From: an uncultured Dorea sp.
GTDB lineage: Bacteria > Bacillota_A > Clostridia > Lachnospirales > Lachnospiraceae
Assembly: GCA_948468495.1 (NCBI GenBank)
Contig: CAOKJI010000080.1
Span: 1 to 7,254 of the forward strand
Direction: 5' to 3'
Length of the DNA stretch: 7,254 bases
The notes below the pieces were generated by a model. The model saw only the letters and a program-made list of their open reading frames with translations, had not been told where the DNA came from and searched no databases. The stretch's first letter is position 1. Each line of letters begins with the position of its first letter. Shown piece by piece: positions 6,588-7,254 of this stretch. The translations under genes and the position numbers were made by a program.

Positions 6588-6603
6588 GTTAGTATATACT
6601 AAC
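6588..6603. promoter_or_regulatory. Perfect 16-bp palindromic operator of the feo operon
   Basis: GTTAGTATATACTAAC is a perfect palindrome covering the -10 hexamer and the adjoining spacer of the feo promoter. The TTAG/CTAA half-sites recall DtxR/IdeR-type operators, and a DtxR-family gene is encoded divergently about 200 bases away. Binding here would block RNA polymerase, consistent with iron-dependent repression. Fur-type control is less likely because the site lacks GATAAT-like hexamers. Confidence 0.75.
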
Positions 6604-6619
6604 TTTTATTAGATGTCAA
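6591..6619 (-). promoter_or_regulatory. Sigma-A-type promoter of the feo operon
   Basis: On the minus strand, TTGACA (6619-6614, full consensus) and TATACT (6596-6591, 5 of 6) are separated by 17 bases. Predicted transcription starts near 6584, about 60 bases before the chosen first start codon (6523). A small hairpin, AATCC-3 nt-GGATT (6560-6572), lies in the leader. The palindrome at 6588-6603 overlaps the -10. Confidence 0.85.
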
Positions 6620-6689
6620 GAACCTTTTTCACTTCGAGCTATTGACTGTTACTGTTCACAGGACATTTGGTAAACAGTGGGAATCCATG

Positions 6690-6718
6690 TATGCAGGATA
6701 CCTTGCCCTTCCTGCATA
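6690..6718. repeat. 9-bp inverted repeat in the feo/dtxR divergent region, possible operator
   Basis: TATGCAGGA (6690-6698) and TCCTGCATA (6710-6718) are perfect inverted copies around 11 bases. No T-run follows on either strand, so a terminator is unlikely. The putative -35 of the regulator gene (TTGCCC 6703-6708) lies within the central segment, which suits an operator. The sequence is unlike the TTAG-type boxes, so it may bind a different protein. Confidence 0.5.
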
Positions 6719-6731
6719 AGTGTGATATATT
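6703..6731 (+). promoter_or_regulatory. Candidate promoter of the DtxR-family gene
   Basis: TTGCCC (6703-6708) and TATATT (6726-6731) are separated by 17 bases; matches are 4/6 and 5/6. The predicted start near 6738 gives a leader of about 60 bases. A weaker alternative is TTGTAG (6747) with TATACA (6768-6773), but its spacer is only 15 bases. Confidence 0.5.
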
Positions 6732-6798
6732 TAATAAATAGAATCATTGTAGAAACCCCAGACAAATTATACAAGTTCAAAAATGAGAGGTAACATAA

Positions 6799-7167
6799 AT
6801 GACAAATAACGAATCTTCTGAGAATTATCTTGAAACTATATTGATATTAAGTCAGAAACGGCCGGTTGTACGGTCTGTTGACATTGCCACTGAATTAGAT
6901 TTTAAGAAATCAAGCGTCAGCGTTGCCATGAAGAAGCTCCGCCAAAGCGAATATATCGTTGTATCCCCGGAAGGTTTTATTACTCTCACCGAATCCGGCA
7001 GAGAGATTGCCGAACGCATTTATGAACGCCATCAAATCATCTCCGAATGGCTGACCAGACTGGGTGTGGACCCAACAGTGGCTACCCAGGACGCCTGCAG
7101 GATTGAACATGTAATCAGCGCAGAATCCTTTGCCGCTATGAAGAAATATATTGAAGCAAAATGCTAA
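6799..7167 (+). CDS. DtxR/IdeR-family metal-dependent transcriptional repressor, short form without SH3 domain
   Basis: This 122-residue cytoplasmic regulator belongs to the DtxR/MntR family. Residues about 25-56 form the helix-turn-helix (SVDIATELDF, then recognition helix SSVSVAMKKLRQ), followed by a wing. The dimer and metal domain contains H78 in YERHQII and C100, E103, H104 in DACRIEH. A Cys at the C100 position matches DtxR C102 of iron sensors, where MntR has Glu; the N-terminal ligand position holds N9 instead of DtxR M10 or MntR D8. The DtxR ancillary ligand H98 corresponds to T96 here. There is no C-terminal SH3-like domain, as in many clostridial members. Start ATG 6799 has GAGAGG (6785-6790) with 8-base spacing. 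Being divergent from feo, it is the likely iron-responsive repressor of that operon. Confidence 0.92.
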   Translation: MTNNESSENYLETILILSQKRPVVRSVDIATELDFKKSSVSVAMKKLRQSEYIVVSPEGFITLTESGREIAERIYERHQIISEWLTRLGVDPTVATQDACRIEHVISAESFAAMKKYIEAKC

Positions 7168-7214
7168 TTTGCAAAGCGGCGCATATACAACGCCATTCAC
7201 TCAACCGCACACCA

Positions 7215-7254
7215 TATAATAGAAACGGCCGGGAAGCGGTTACCTCCTGACCGT
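7215..7254 (+). other. TATAAT hexamer followed by a hairpin at the window edge
   Basis: After the regulator gene, a perfect TATAAT (7215-7220) lacks a good -35. A hairpin follows: ACGG (7225-7228) with CCGT (7251-7254), one mismatch, then CGGGA (7230-7234) with TCCTG (7245-7249, one G-T pair) around a 10-base loop. The window ends at the stem base, so whether a T-run follows (terminator of the regulator gene) or a structured leader begins cannot be decided. Confidence 0.35.

Noticed and set aside
7168..7254. Riboswitch downstream of the regulator
   Set aside because: No known aptamer consensus could be recognised in the few bases available.

Overview
The window looks like the chromosome of a low-to-middle-GC Clostridia bacterium, most probably of the Lachnospiraceae type. 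This is inferred from gene content (NAD-type malic enzyme, DUF4364 protein, paired short chromate transporters, a feoA-feoA-feoB-Cys-rich protein cluster, a short DtxR-family regulator), AAGGAG-type ribosome binding sites and sigma-A-like promoters. No phage, insertion sequence, CRISPR array, rRNA or tRNA was seen.

Left part (1-2180, plus strand): the 3' end of a malic enzyme gene is followed after one base by a TIGR01212-family (YhcC/YtqA-like) radical SAM gene, whose 3' end overlaps a DUF4364 gene by 26 bp. The first ~54 codons of the radical SAM reading frame are not family sequence. They hold three perfect-length 36-bp tandem repeats (611-718), which are either a translated 12-residue repeat tail or an untranslated repeat between the genes.

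Middle (2295-3421, plus strand): two half-size chromate transporter (CHR) genes overlap by 4 bp and probably form one heteromeric transporter. They converge on the feo cluster. Between them lies a strong hairpin that can serve as a terminator on both strands, beside a second hairpin.

Right part (3535-6586, minus strand): a ferrous iron uptake operon, read right to left: FeoA paralogue, FeoA, FeoB and a small FeoB-associated Cys-rich membrane protein. A near-consensus promoter (TTGACA, 17 bp, TATACT) lies in front, with its -10 inside a perfect 16-bp palindrome. A weaker promoter with a degenerate DtxR-like box in its spacer lies between feoA and feoB. A divergently transcribed DtxR/IdeR-type repressor (6799-7167) carries Cys/Glu/His ligands typical of iron-sensing members and is the obvious candidate for binding these sites. 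A 9-bp inverted repeat sits over the putative -35 of the regulator's own promoter.

No radically new system is evident. The points most worth a second look are the 36-bp tandem repeat, the two-site control layout of the feo operon, and the structured RNA between feoB and the Cys-rich gene.
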